DNA from: Bradyrhizobium mercantei
GTDB taxonomy: Bacteria; Pseudomonadota; Alphaproteobacteria; Rhizobiales; Xanthobacteraceae
Direction of reading: 5' to 3'
DNA length: 64,000 nt
NCBI RefSeq assembly: GCF_001982635.1
Contig: NZ_MKFI01000004.1
Span: 799,609-863,608 of the forward strand
This document shows positions 41,827 to 49,735 of this stretch, in pieces (the stretch's first letter is position 1; each line of letters begins with the position of its first letter). Below the pieces are notes generated by a model, which was given only the letters and a program-made list of their open reading frames with translations, searched no databases and was not told where the DNA came from. The translations under genes were made by a program, and so were the position numbers.

Positions 41827-42288
41827 TCATCCCTCACCGCGCACCATCGTGTAGAAATCGACCCGCGTCGCCGCGGTCTCGGCAGCCTTGCGGCTGCGTT
41901 CGGCGTTCATGGCGGCACGCAGCGGTGCGATCACCTTGGCCTCCACCTCGCCGGACAACTCCACTGACTGCACCATGGCGTCGCACAGCGCGATCATCTG
42001 CGCCTTCTTCGCATCGCGGCCGAGCGTGTAGCCGAAACCGACCTCGCCGGTCGCAAGCCGCACCGCGGCGCGCGACACTGTCGCCTCGCCGAGATTGAAC
42101 GGCGCGCCATCGCCGCCGATCCGTCCGCGCACCATCACAAGGCCGTTTTCCGGCTCGCGCAGGTTCTCATGCGCAGGCAGCGCGATCGCCGCCAGCCGGC
42201 CTGCGATGTCGGCGGCGGCGGAGTGCGCCAGCACGCTCATCGCGGCCTTGCGCTGGGCCTGTTTACTGTTGGGTCCGGTCGAACTCAT
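41827..42288 (-). CDS. phnG: Phosphonate C-P lyase core subunit PhnG
   Basis: 153 residues and the promoter-proximal gene of the lyase operon. Recognisable by LAHSAAADIAGRLAAI, PENGLVMVRGRIGGDGAPFNLGEATVSRAAVRL and GFGYTLGRDAKKAQMIALCDA, the PhnG signature. Start ATG 42288 chosen (MSSTGPNSKQAQ); an ATG at 42330 lies within the operator palindrome. Upstream are the PhnF-type palindrome and a Pho box. Confidence 0.94.
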   Translation of the reverse strand: MSSTGPNSKQAQRKAAMSVLAHSAAADIAGRLAAIALPAHENLREPENGLVMVRGRIGGDGAPFNLGEATVSRAAVRLATGEVGFGYTLGRDAKKAQMIALCDAMVQSVELSGEVEAKVIAPLRAAMNAERSRKAAETAATRVDFYTMVRGEG

Positions 42289-42304
42289 GAGCAACCTTGT
42301 CTGC

Positions 42305-42336
42305 ATCAAGTTGTCTATGATAATAGACAACTTGAT
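42305..42336. promoter_or_regulatory. Candidate PhnF operator, 14-bp perfect inverted repeat
   Basis: ATCAAGTTGTCTAT, spacer GATA, ATAGACAACTTGAT. Its TTGTCTA/TAGACAA cores look like HutC-type GntR operators. It lies between divergent phnG (start 42288) and phnF (start 42393) and overlaps the likely -10 of the phnG promoter. Confidence 0.8.
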
Positions 42337-42347
42337 AGCGGAGCGCC

Positions 42348-42365
42348 ATGACTGTTTCGTGACAA
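42348..42365 (-). promoter_or_regulatory. Candidate Pho box facing phnG
   Basis: Read on the minus strand: TTGTCACGAAACAGTCAT, 15 of 18 positions agreeing with CTGTCATAWAWCTGTCAY, the two GTCA units 11 bp apart. Ten bases downstream is TATCAA (42332-42337), a fair -10. This geometry is that of PhoB-activated promoters lacking a -35. Confidence 0.7.
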
Positions 42366-42392
42366 ACCAACGATTTCTGGTATCACCGCGAC

Positions 42393-43118
42393 ATGAGCAT
42401 GCAGGAAAGTTCCGGCGTCGCCTTGTGGCGGCAGGTCGCCGACGGCATCGAGCGCGGTATCGCTGACGGCCGCTTTGCCGCGGGCGAAAAGCTGCCGGGC
42501 GAGATGGAAATCGCCGAGACCTACCGGGTCAACCGCCACACCGTACGGCGGGCGCTCGCCGCCTTGGCCGAGCGCGGCCTGGTGCGCGCCGAGCGCGGCA
42601 GCGGCACCTATGTCGAAGCCCAGCGCCTCGCCTATCCCTTGCGCTCACGCACCCGATTCTCCGAGATCGTCGGCGCCGGCGGGCACGAGCCGCGCGGCCA
42701 GTTGATCGAGGCAAGCAGCGACATCGCCAACCGCGAGATCGCGCGTGAACTCGGCCTGAAGATCGGCGCGCCGCTGATCCGGATCGAAGCGGTGCGGCTC
42801 GCCGACCGGACACCGATCTGCGTTTCCACCACCTGGCTGTCGGCCGAACGGTTTCCCGATGCCGGCAACGTGTTCGCCAACGTCCACTCGATGACGAAGT
42901 TGCTCGGGCATTACGGCGTCAAGGATTACCACCGCGCCTCGACCCGCATCACCGCGGCGATCGTTGATGCGACCGACGCCGCACGGCTCGATCTGCCGCT
43001 GGGCCGGCCGGTGCTGGTGGTCGACGCGACCGACGTCGACATGCTGGACCAGCCGCTGGTGACCAAGCGCTCGCGCTTTGCCGCCGAGCGCGTTGAGTTT
43101 CTGGTCGAGAACGGCTGA
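42393..43118 (+). CDS. phnF: GntR/HutC-family regulator of phosphonate metabolism
   Basis: 241 residues. N-terminal winged HTH (~10-75): VALWRQVADGIERGIADGRF, AAGEKLPGEMEIAETYRVNRHTVRRALAALAERGLV and AERGSGTYVE. The UTRA effector domain (~95-235) has RIEAVRLADRTPICVSTTWL, SMTKLLGHYGVKDYHRASTRI and KRSRFAAERVEFLVE. Divergent from phnG with a perfect operator-like palindrome in the spacer, as expected for PhnF. The ligand is probably a phosphonate-pathway metabolite (inference). Confidence 0.93.
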   Translation: MSMQESSGVALWRQVADGIERGIADGRFAAGEKLPGEMEIAETYRVNRHTVRRALAALAERGLVRAERGSGTYVEAQRLAYPLRSRTRFSEIVGAGGHEPRGQLIEASSDIANREIARELGLKIGAPLIRIEAVRLADRTPICVSTTWLSAERFPDAGNVFANVHSMTKLLGHYGVKDYHRASTRITAAIVDATDAARLDLPLGRPVLVVDATDVDMLDQPLVTKRSRFAAERVEFLVENG

Positions 43119-43140
43119 GAGTGCCGCCACACAAATAGTG

Positions 43141-43342
43141 CACCTCTCCCCTTGTGGGAGAGGTCGGATCGCATCGTCAGATGCGATCCGGGTGAGGTAT
43201 ATCCCCGCGAACACATCGTCTTCTGAGTTCGCCGAAAGATACCCCTCATCCGGCGCCGTAGCCGATGCCAAGGCACGGCGTCCTTCCAGAACACGGCGGC
43301 CAAAGGCCGCCTACGCCACCTTCTCCCACAAGGGGAGAAGGA
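43141..43342. repeat. CACCTCTCCC-type nested repeat between phnF and phnE2
   Basis: CCTCTCCCCTTGTGGGAGAGG at left and CTTCTCCCACAAGGGGAGAAGG at right; GGATCGCATCGTCAGATGCGATCC hairpin inside. Same family as 14275-14410. The right end stops 17 bases before the phnE2 stop. Confidence 0.85.
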
Positions 43343-43358
43343 TTGAGCGCGCGGCGGC

Positions 43359-44207
43359 CTAAACTACGGCGCGCTGGCCGATGATGGCAAAGCGCAGCTT
43401 GCTGGAGATGAAGTCGATCGCGGCGACCGCGATCAGGATCATCAGGATCAGGAACGACACCTTCTGCCATTCCAGCACGCGGATCTGCTCGGCAAGTTGC
43501 AGGCCGATGCCGCCGGCGCCGACGATGCCGATGATGGTGGCCGAGCGGGTGTTCGATTCGATGAAGTAGAGCACCTGCCCGGCGATCACAGGCAGCACCT
43601 GCGGCAGCAGGCCGAAGCGGATTTCATGCAGCGCGTTGCCGCCGGAGGCGCGGATGCCCTCGACCTGCTTGCGGTCGGCCGCCTCGATCGCCTCGGAAAA
43701 CAATTTTCCGAATGCGCCGAAGTCGGAAACCATGATCGCGAGCACGCCGGCGAACGGGCCGAGCCCGACGACATTGATCCAGACCAGCGCCCAGATCAGC
43801 GTATCGACGCCGCGGATCGAATCCAGGAAGCGGCGCACCGGAAAGCGGATCAGGTTCGAGGGGATGATGTTGCGCGCCGCCAGCAGGCTGACCGGCAGCG
43901 CGAACAGCGCCGCAAGCGTGGTGCCGAGCAGCGCGATCGACAGCGTCTCACCGAGCGCCTGCATGTAGAGCGGGAACGACGAGCCGGGGTTCGGCGGGAT
44001 CATCATCATGGTGATCCAGCCGAGTTGGCTCATCCCCGTGATCAGCTTGGTCGGCGAGAAGTCGAGATCGACCAGGCCGTAGACGAAGATCGCCAACGCC
44101 ACCGCGATCATGGCCGGCATCGCCAGCCGTGCCGACGCGGGACGCTCGAAGACGCCGGGGTATTTCGAACGCAGCTCGGCGGTGTCCGGCTTCGGCATCT
44201 GGCTCAT
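43359..44207 (-). CDS. phnE: Phosphonate ABC transporter permease (second PhnE)
   Basis: 282-residue inner-membrane permease, third component of the PhnCDE importer. About six TM segments; the EAA loop region reads EAIEAADRKQVEGIRASGGNALHEI, and VGAGGIGLQLAEQIRVLEWQKV is typical of PhnE. N-terminal region extended (LRSKYPGVFERPASARLAMPAM). Overlaps the first permease gene by 4 bp, so the two make the heterodimeric channel. Confidence 0.93.
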   Translation of the reverse strand: MSQMPKPDTAELRSKYPGVFERPASARLAMPAMIAVALAIFVYGLVDLDFSPTKLITGMSQLGWITMMMIPPNPGSSFPLYMQALGETLSIALLGTTLAALFALPVSLLAARNIIPSNLIRFPVRRFLDSIRGVDTLIWALVWINVVGLGPFAGVLAIMVSDFGAFGKLFSEAIEAADRKQVEGIRASGGNALHEIRFGLLPQVLPVIAGQVLYFIESNTRSATIIGIVGAGGIGLQLAEQIRVLEWQKVSFLILMILIAVAAIDFISSKLRFAIIGQRAVV

Positions 44208-45088
44208 CGGCGGCTCTCCTTGCCGAACAGCCGGCCGCGCAGCCAGCCGGTCGAGATGTCGATGATGAAGACGGTAACGATGATGGTGATGAGGATGGCG
44301 CTGACGTCGGAATAGTAGAATTTGCGGATCGCGACCACGAGCTCCTGGCCGATGCCGCCGGCACCGACGAAGCCCATCACCGAGGCCTCACGCACATTGA
44401 TCTCGAAGCGCAACAGCGCATAGCTCGCGTAGCCTGCCGAGACCTGCGGCAGGATCGCGAAGCGCATGCAGGACAGCCAGCTCGCGCCGGTTGAGCGGAT
44501 GCCCTCGACCGGCTTCATGTCGGCATTCTCGACGATCTCGGCAAACAGCTTGCCGAGCGCGCCGGTGGTGTGGATCGCAATCGCCAGCACGCCGGCCATC
44601 GGCCCAAGGCCGAACGCGATCACGAAGATCAGCGCGAACACGATGCCGGGCACGGTGCGGGCGAACTCCAGCAGGCGACGGACGATGAAGCGCACCCACG
44701 GGCCCGGCGAGGTGTTCTGGGCGGCGAAGAAATTCAGCGCAAACGCGAACACGGCGCCGGTCAGCGTGCCGACATAGCTGATCAGCAGGGTCTCGCCGAG
44801 CATGCGGAGCCATTTCTTCAGGCCCCAGAACCACTCCACGGGATTGGTCCAGACCCGCGCACCGGAATCCAGCGTCAGGATGCGGTCGAAATAGCTGAGG
44901 AAGTTTCCGAAGTAGGTGAAGAAGGTGTGCAGGTTCACTTCGGCGCCGAGCGCCGCAATGAACAGCGCCGCGCAGAACACCGCCGTCGCCACCGTCGCCT
45001 TCAGCCGCTTGCGTGCAACCGCCTTGCGATAGGCATCGGTCAGCGTCGCCAGTTGCTGCGCTGGAAGGATGGAAATGGCGGTCGCCAT
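44204..45088 (-). CDS. phnE: Phosphonate ABC transporter permease (first PhnE)
   Basis: 294 residues, paralogue of the neighbour, with EIVENADMKPVEGIRSTGASWL as EAA loop and GFVGAGGIGQELVVAIRKFYYSDVSAILI at the C-terminal end. Downstream of phnD across a terminator-like hairpin; translation of the second permease is coupled to it. Confidence 0.93.
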   Translation of the reverse strand: MATAISILPAQQLATLTDAYRKAVARKRLKATVATAVFCAALFIAALGAEVNLHTFFTYFGNFLSYFDRILTLDSGARVWTNPVEWFWGLKKWLRMLGETLLISYVGTLTGAVFAFALNFFAAQNTSPGPWVRFIVRRLLEFARTVPGIVFALIFVIAFGLGPMAGVLAIAIHTTGALGKLFAEIVENADMKPVEGIRSTGASWLSCMRFAILPQVSAGYASYALLRFEINVREASVMGFVGAGGIGQELVVAIRKFYYSDVSAILITIIVTVFIIDISTGWLRGRLFGKESRR

Positions 45089-45120
45089 CGATGCGGGCCA
45101 GTCTGCTCGAGGGATGAACG

Positions 45121-45148
45121 AAAAGGGCCGGGTGTCGAAACCCGGCCC
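45121..45148 (-). terminator. Intrinsic terminator/attenuator between phnD and phnE1
   Basis: Minus strand: GGGCCGGGT, loop TTCGAC, ACCCGGCCC, then TTTT. It follows the phnD stop (45169) by ~20 bases and precedes phnE1 by ~33. Likely partial, leaving more binding protein than permease mRNA. Confidence 0.75.
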
Positions 45149-45168
45149 GATTCAGCGACGATGTGCGG

Positions 45169-46098
45169 TCAGGACGCCTTCTTGCGCAGGGCGTCGACGA
45201 ACTTGATCAGCTCGATGGTCTTGTCGTAGTCGGCATTGGTGACCGGCTGCCACGGCAGGTTTTTGCCGTCGGACAGCTTCTTGAAGGCTTCCGGATCCTT
45301 CTTCGGCATGTCGAGGAAGGCCTGCTTGATCTTCGCCTTCATGTCGTCGGGAAGGCTCTCGAGATAGGCATAGGGCGAGTTGATGATCAGGTCGGACTTC
45401 ACGATGATGCGGAAGTCCTCCTTCTTCAGCGGCGTGCCGTCGCTCGACTTCACCATGTTCTTGGCGAGCATGCGGGTCAGGTTGGAATCGTCGTCGGCGT
45501 TCCACCAGTTGGCGGCGACATCGACGGTGCCCTGCGCCAGCGCGAGCACGGCGTTCTCATGGCTGCCGGTGAACACGACCTTGGAGAAATAGGTCTCCGG
45601 GTCGATACCCATCGCGTTCAGCTTGAAGCGCGGCATGTTGTTGCCGGAAGTCGAGTTGGGATCGACCAGGCCGAGGTTCTTGCCCTTGAGGTCTTCGACC
45701 TTCTGGTACGGGCTCTTGGCGAGCACGTAGAACACCGAGTAGTAGCCCTTCGAACCGTCGGCATTGACGTCGATCACGAACGCGTCGGTCTTGACGCCGG
45801 TGAGACGGGCGCGAGCGAACGACGCCGGGCCGTAATAGCCGATGTGGATGTTGCCGGCGCGCTGGCCTTCGATGACGGCCGCGTAGTCGTTGGCGACGCG
45901 CAGGTTCACCTTGATGCCGAGCTCCTTGGAGAGATACTCGGTGAGCGGGCCGTAGCGTTCGGTGACGCCGGAGCCGTTTTCGGCAGGGATCACGGCGAAG
46001 GTGATCTCCGGGTACTTGGCCTTCCAGTCCTCGGCCGAAGCCGAGCCTGCGAATGCCAGCGCGGCGGCGCCGGCCAGAATGATGCGACGAGTGATCAT
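45169..46098 (-). CDS. phnD: Phosphonate ABC transporter substrate-binding protein
   Basis: 309-residue periplasmic binding protein. Signal MITRRIILAGAAALAFAGSASAED; mature protein starts near EDWKAKYPEITFAVIPAENGSG. GYYGPASFARA, DPNSTSGNNMPRF and ARDTVDVAANWWN-like GTVDVAANWWNADDDSNL are PhnD-type ligand pocket segments. Gap to phnC 78 bp; hairpin after its stop. Confidence 0.95.
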   Translation of the reverse strand: MITRRIILAGAAALAFAGSASAEDWKAKYPEITFAVIPAENGSGVTERYGPLTEYLSKELGIKVNLRVANDYAAVIEGQRAGNIHIGYYGPASFARARLTGVKTDAFVIDVNADGSKGYYSVFYVLAKSPYQKVEDLKGKNLGLVDPNSTSGNNMPRFKLNAMGIDPETYFSKVVFTGSHENAVLALAQGTVDVAANWWNADDDSNLTRMLAKNMVKSSDGTPLKKEDFRIIVKSDLIINSPYAYLESLPDDMKAKIKQAFLDMPKKDPEAFKKLSDGKNLPWQPVTNADYDKTIELIKFVDALRKKAS

Positions 46099-46176
46099 GG
46101 TTACCCCTCTTTGGTGCAGTTACGCCTGTTGGCCGGGAGAAATGCCCGGTTGCCCTGTTTTTCGGTAATGCGACGC

Positions 46177-46992
46177 TCAGGCCGCGGCAGCGGTGCCGAG
46201 AGCCGGAGCAGTTGCGCCGTCGGACGCAGGCAGCGGCGCCGCGCCGATGACGTCATTGGCCTCGAGGTCATAGAGCTCTCGGGCGATATGATCGGTGAGC
46301 GCCGCAGGCGCTCCGTCGAACACCACGCGTCCCGCCGCCATGCCGACCAGGCGATCGCAATAGGTGCGCGCGAGATCGAGCGAGTGCAGGTTGCACAGCA
46401 CCGTGATGCCGAAATGCTTGTTGATGCGCAGCAGCGCATCCATCACGATCTTGGTGTTGCGCGGGTCGAGCGAGGCAATCGGCTCGTCGGCAAGGATGAT
46501 GTCGGGCTCCTGCACCAGCGCACGGGCAATCGCGACGCGCTGCTGCTGACCGCCGGAGAGCTGGTCGGCCCGCTGAGCCGCGAGCTGGGCGATGTCGAAC
46601 TGCTCGAGCGCTGACAGCGCGAGCGCCCGGTCCTGCTCCGGCCAGACCTGCGCCAGCGAACGCCACGACGGGATCTGCGCAAGCCGTCCCATCAGCACGT
46701 TGGTCAGGACGTCGAGACGGCCGACCAGATTGAATTGCTGGAAGATCATCGCCGAACGCGCCCGCCACTGCCGCAGCGCCTTGCCGCGCAGCGCGGTCAC
46801 GTCGGTGCCTTCGAACAGGATACGGCCGGAGGTCGGATCGGCGAGACGGTTGATCATCCGCAGCAGCGTCGATTTGCCGGCACCGGAGCGGCCGATCACG
46901 CCGACAAAGCTGCCCGGCGCGATCGAGAAGGATGCGTTATCGACTGCGGCTTTTGTGCCGAAACGGCACGTCAAACCTTCCACCACCAGCAT
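46177..46992 (-). CDS. phnC: Phosphonate ABC transporter ATP-binding protein
   Basis: 271 residues. Walker A GRSGAGKSTLLR, Q-loop MIFQQFNLVGRLDVL, signature LSGGQQQRVAIAR, Walker B ILADEPIASLD and H-loop LHSLDLA. First gene of phnCDE1E2. Start ATG 46992 follows GGAG at a good distance; a TTG at 47004 is upstream in frame. A Pho box faces it from 47039-47056. Confidence 0.95.
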   Translation of the reverse strand: MLVVEGLTCRFGTKAAVDNASFSIAPGSFVGVIGRSGAGKSTLLRMINRLADPTSGRILFEGTDVTALRGKALRQWRARSAMIFQQFNLVGRLDVLTNVLMGRLAQIPSWRSLAQVWPEQDRALALSALEQFDIAQLAAQRADQLSGGQQQRVAIARALVQEPDIILADEPIASLDPRNTKIVMDALLRINKHFGITVLCNLHSLDLARTYCDRLVGMAAGRVVFDGAPAALTDHIARELYDLEANDVIGAAPLPASDGATAPALGTAAAA

Positions 46993-47038
46993 GTAATGCT
47001 CCAACCGCGTCGCGTTGGGCCATCGCTATCCCCGGCGT

Positions 47039-47056
47039 TTTACAGTTATGTGACGG
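47039..47056 (-). promoter_or_regulatory. Candidate Pho box facing phnC
   Basis: On the minus strand CCGTCACATAACTGTAAA: good agreement with CTGTCATAWAWCTGTCAT at most positions, ending 46 bases before the phnC start. TAGCGAT follows 10 bases on as a weak -10. Confidence 0.55.
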
Positions 47057-47107
47057 CACCACTGCGGTGCGGCGATCGTCCACACCCCTCCCTCACCGTC
47101 GCTTGCC

Positions 47108-47134
47108 GTCATCGCAACGTCATGATGTTGTCAT
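47108..47134 (+). promoter_or_regulatory. Candidate Pho box facing the acetyltransferase operon
   Basis: Three GTCAT units at 47108, 47119 and 47130, each 11 bp apart, with the last ending 59 bases before the ATG at 47193. The 11-bp spacing is the Pho-box period. Confidence 0.7.
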
Positions 47135-47192
47135 CAAGCATCCGGAAGACGAGCGCGCATCCCCCAGAAGCGAAAGAATTGCGGAGGCCCTG

Positions 47193-47858
47193 ATGGCCGG
47201 AAAATCACTCTCGGTTGTGCCGACCGTCGACCCGACCGCGTCGGTTCGCGAGAGCAAGCTCGGCAAATATACCGAGGTCGGCGCGCGCACGATCCTGCTT
47301 GAAGTCAGCATGGATGACTATTCCTACGTCGTGAACGACAGCCAGATCACCTACACGTCGATCGGCAAGTTCTGCTCGATCGCGGCGATGACCCGGATCA
47401 ATCCCGGCAACCACCCGATGCACTGCGCGACGCAGGCGCATTTCACCTACCGCGCCAGCGCATATTTTCCCGGAGAGAGCGACGACACCGAGTTCTTCAA
47501 CTGGCGACGTGCGCATCACGTGCATATCGGCCATGACGTCTGGATCGGTCACGGCGCGATTTTACTGCCGGGCAGGAATGTCGGAACCGGCGCCGTGATC
47601 GCCGCCGGCGCGATCGTGACCAAGGATGTCCCCGCCTACACCATCGTTGCCGGTAATCCGGCGCGGCCGGTGAAGCGGCGCTTCTCCGAGACGACAGCGG
47701 ATCGCCTCATCGCGCTCGGCTGGTGGGACTGGGATCACGAAACACTTCGCCGTGTGCTGCCCGACTTTCGCAAGCTCGCGGTCGAGGAATTCCTCGACAA
47801 GTACGAGGCCGAGGCCGTATCCCAATCACAGAACCAACAACGGAGCGCCGCATCGTGA
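47193..47858 (+). CDS. Hexapeptide-repeat acetyltransferase of phn clusters
   Basis: 221 residues of left-handed beta-helix acyltransferase: imperfect hexapeptide repeats from PTASVRESKLGKYTEVGARTILL through VGTGAVIAAGAIVTKDVPAYTIVAGNPARPVKRRF. The loop with HYVDIGHDVWIGHG-like HHVHIGHDVWIGHGAILLPG supplies a putative catalytic His. The family is found in phosphonate clusters (xenobiotic/chloramphenicol acetyltransferase-like), where it may N-acetylate an aminophosphonate; substrate not proven. ATG 47193 with GGAGG six bases before it. Overlaps the next gene by 4 bp. Confidence 0.9.
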   Translation: MAGKSLSVVPTVDPTASVRESKLGKYTEVGARTILLEVSMDDYSYVVNDSQITYTSIGKFCSIAAMTRINPGNHPMHCATQAHFTYRASAYFPGESDDTEFFNWRRAHHVHIGHDVWIGHGAILLPGRNVGTGAVIAAGAIVTKDVPAYTIVAGNPARPVKRRFSETTADRLIALGWWDWDHETLRRVLPDFRKLAVEEFLDKYEAEAVSQSQNQQRSAAS

Positions 47859-49027
47859 CTGACATCTTCATTGAAGGCGGGCGCACGCTGGTTGACGGCG
47901 CGCTGGTCGAGACCTCGCTGCGGACCGCGGGCCGCGACATCGGTGCGCTCGACGCCGAGCAGGGTCGCGCCGCGCTCCACATCGACGCCAGCGGCCTCCT
48001 GGTGCTGCCCGGCATCATCGACCTGCACGGCGATGCGTTCGAGCGGCAGATGATGCCGCGCCCGGGCGTCGACTTCCCGACCGACGTGGCGTTGATCGAC
48101 AGCGACCGGCAGGCGATCGCCAACGGCATCACCACCGTGTTCCATGGCACGACCTGGTCGTGGGAGCCTGGCCTGCGCAGCGCGGAGAATGCGCGCAAGC
48201 TGCTCGACGCGATCGAGGCGCTGCGGCCGCAGCTCGCCGCCGATACCCGCTTCCACCTGCGCCACGAGACCCACAATCTCGAAGCCGAGGCCGAGATCAT
48301 TCAATGGCTCACCGAAGGCCGCATCGACCTGTTCGCCTTCAACGACCACAGCAACGTCAAGCCGACGAAGCGCAACCAGTCGGCCGAGCGCGCCGGGCTT
48401 TCGCTTGATGCCTTCAACGAGCTGCTCGATCGGATCGTCGCGCGCCGTCCCGAGGTGCCCGCCTCGATCGCACGGCTGGCTGCCGCCGCGCGCGCGGCAA
48501 ACATCCGCATGCTCTCGCACGACGACAACAGTCCGGCGATGCGTCAGGAGTTCCGCACGCTCGGCGCCACCATCGCCGAATTCCCGGTCAATGTGGAGAC
48601 CGCGCGCGATGCTGCGGCCGCCGGCGACTTCATCGTGTTCGGCGCGCCGAACGTGGTGCGCGGCGGCAGCCACACCGGCTGGACCAAGGCATCCGAGATG
48701 ATCGCGCAGGGCCTCTGCTCGGTGCTGGCGTCTGACTATTACTATCCCGCGCAATTGCTCGCTGCGTTCCGCCTCGCCGCCGACGGCATTCTGCCGCTCA
48801 CCAAGGCCTGGGACCTGATCTCTTCGGCACCGGCGCGCGCGGCGGGACTCGCCGATCGCGGCGTGCTCGCTGCGGGCCGCCGTGCCGACATCATCGTCGT
48901 CGACGACAAGGTGCCGATGCGGCCGCGCATCGTTGCCGTGATCTCAGCCGGACGGCTGGTGCATCTGGCTGACGCGAGCTGCCTCGTTCATTCGCTCGCG
49001 CCGCGCAAGACGGTTGCGGCGGCGTAG
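47855..49027 (+). CDS. phnM: Second, divergent PhnM-like amidohydrolase
   Basis: 390 residues starting at a GTG in a GTGA overlap with the upstream stop. Motifs correspond to PhnM but differ in sequence: VLPGIIDLHGDAFERQMMPRPGV (HGD rather than HTD), HLRHETHNLEAEAEI, DHSNVKPT, MLSHDDNSPA and NVVRGGSHTGW. This is the form more often found in short phn operons with DUF1045 and acetyltransferase. It could act on a related substrate, or be a full isozyme of the first phnM. Confidence 0.9.
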   Translation: MTDIFIEGGRTLVDGALVETSLRTAGRDIGALDAEQGRAALHIDASGLLVLPGIIDLHGDAFERQMMPRPGVDFPTDVALIDSDRQAIANGITTVFHGTTWSWEPGLRSAENARKLLDAIEALRPQLAADTRFHLRHETHNLEAEAEIIQWLTEGRIDLFAFNDHSNVKPTKRNQSAERAGLSLDAFNELLDRIVARRPEVPASIARLAAAARAANIRMLSHDDNSPAMRQEFRTLGATIAEFPVNVETARDAAAAGDFIVFGAPNVVRGGSHTGWTKASEMIAQGLCSVLASDYYYPAQLLAAFRLAADGILPLTKAWDLISSAPARAAGLADRGVLAAGRRADIIVVDDKVPMRPRIVAVISAGRLVHLADASCLVHSLAPRKTVAAA

Positions 49028-49036
49028 CCCAGTCTC

Positions 49037-49726
49037 ATGACCTCCACTCCGCGCTACGCGATCTACTACGCGCCGTCCCCGGACAGCACCCTGCACCGCT
49101 TCGGTTCGAGGTTGCTCGGCTATGATGCGGTTGATAGCAGCGACCTGCCGTTTCCCGATGGCGTCGCGCCTGACTGGCGCGAGGTGACGGAAGATCCGCG
49201 CAAATACGGCTTCCATGCCACGCTGAAGGCGCCGACCGCGCTCGCCGACGGCAGGAACGAGATCGAGCTGCTCGAGGCCTGCGCCGCCTTCGCCGGCCGC
49301 GCGCGGCGCATCCCGGTGATCGCGCCGGTGGTCGATGCTATCAGCGGCTTCATCGCCGTGATTCCGGCCAGCCGCTCGGATGATCTGCAGCAGCTTGCCG
49401 CCGACTGCGTCACCGAGTTCGACGCGTTCCGCGCGCCACTGACCCCTGCGGATCGCACCCGGCGCAAACCCGAACGGCTGACCGCGCGGCAGTGCGACTA
49501 TCTTGATCAATGGGGCTATCCCTACGTCATGGAGGAATTCCGCTTCCACATGACGCTGACCGGGCGGCTGAGCGACGAGCGGCGCGGCCTGATCGTGGCG
49601 CAGCTGCGCGAGCGGTTCGCGGCGATCGATCTCACGCGACTCGCAATCGACCGCATCGCGCTGTTCAAGCAGCCGGATCCCGCATCCCGATTCCGCATCA
49701 TCGGAAGCTGGCCGCTGCGCGCGTAA
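49037..49726 (+). CDS. DUF1045 (2H phosphoesterase-like) phosphonate operon protein
   Basis: 229 residues. Two HxT motifs, FHATLKAP (near residue 57) and FHMTLTGR (near 173), mark the 2H phosphoesterase superfamily. DUF1045 proteins occur next to phnM in alphaproteobacterial phosphonate clusters. It could hydrolyse a cyclic ribose phosphate (the 1,2-cyclic product), a role done by PhnP elsewhere; no PhnP gene is seen here. Gap to phnM 9 bp. Confidence 0.85.
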   Translation: MTSTPRYAIYYAPSPDSTLHRFGSRLLGYDAVDSSDLPFPDGVAPDWREVTEDPRKYGFHATLKAPTALADGRNEIELLEACAAFAGRARRIPVIAPVVDAISGFIAVIPASRSDDLQQLAADCVTEFDAFRAPLTPADRTRRKPERLTARQCDYLDQWGYPYVMEEFRFHMTLTGRLSDERRGLIVAQLRERFAAIDLTRLAIDRIALFKQPDPASRFRIIGSWPLRA

Positions 49727-49735
49727 CGGCGGCCG

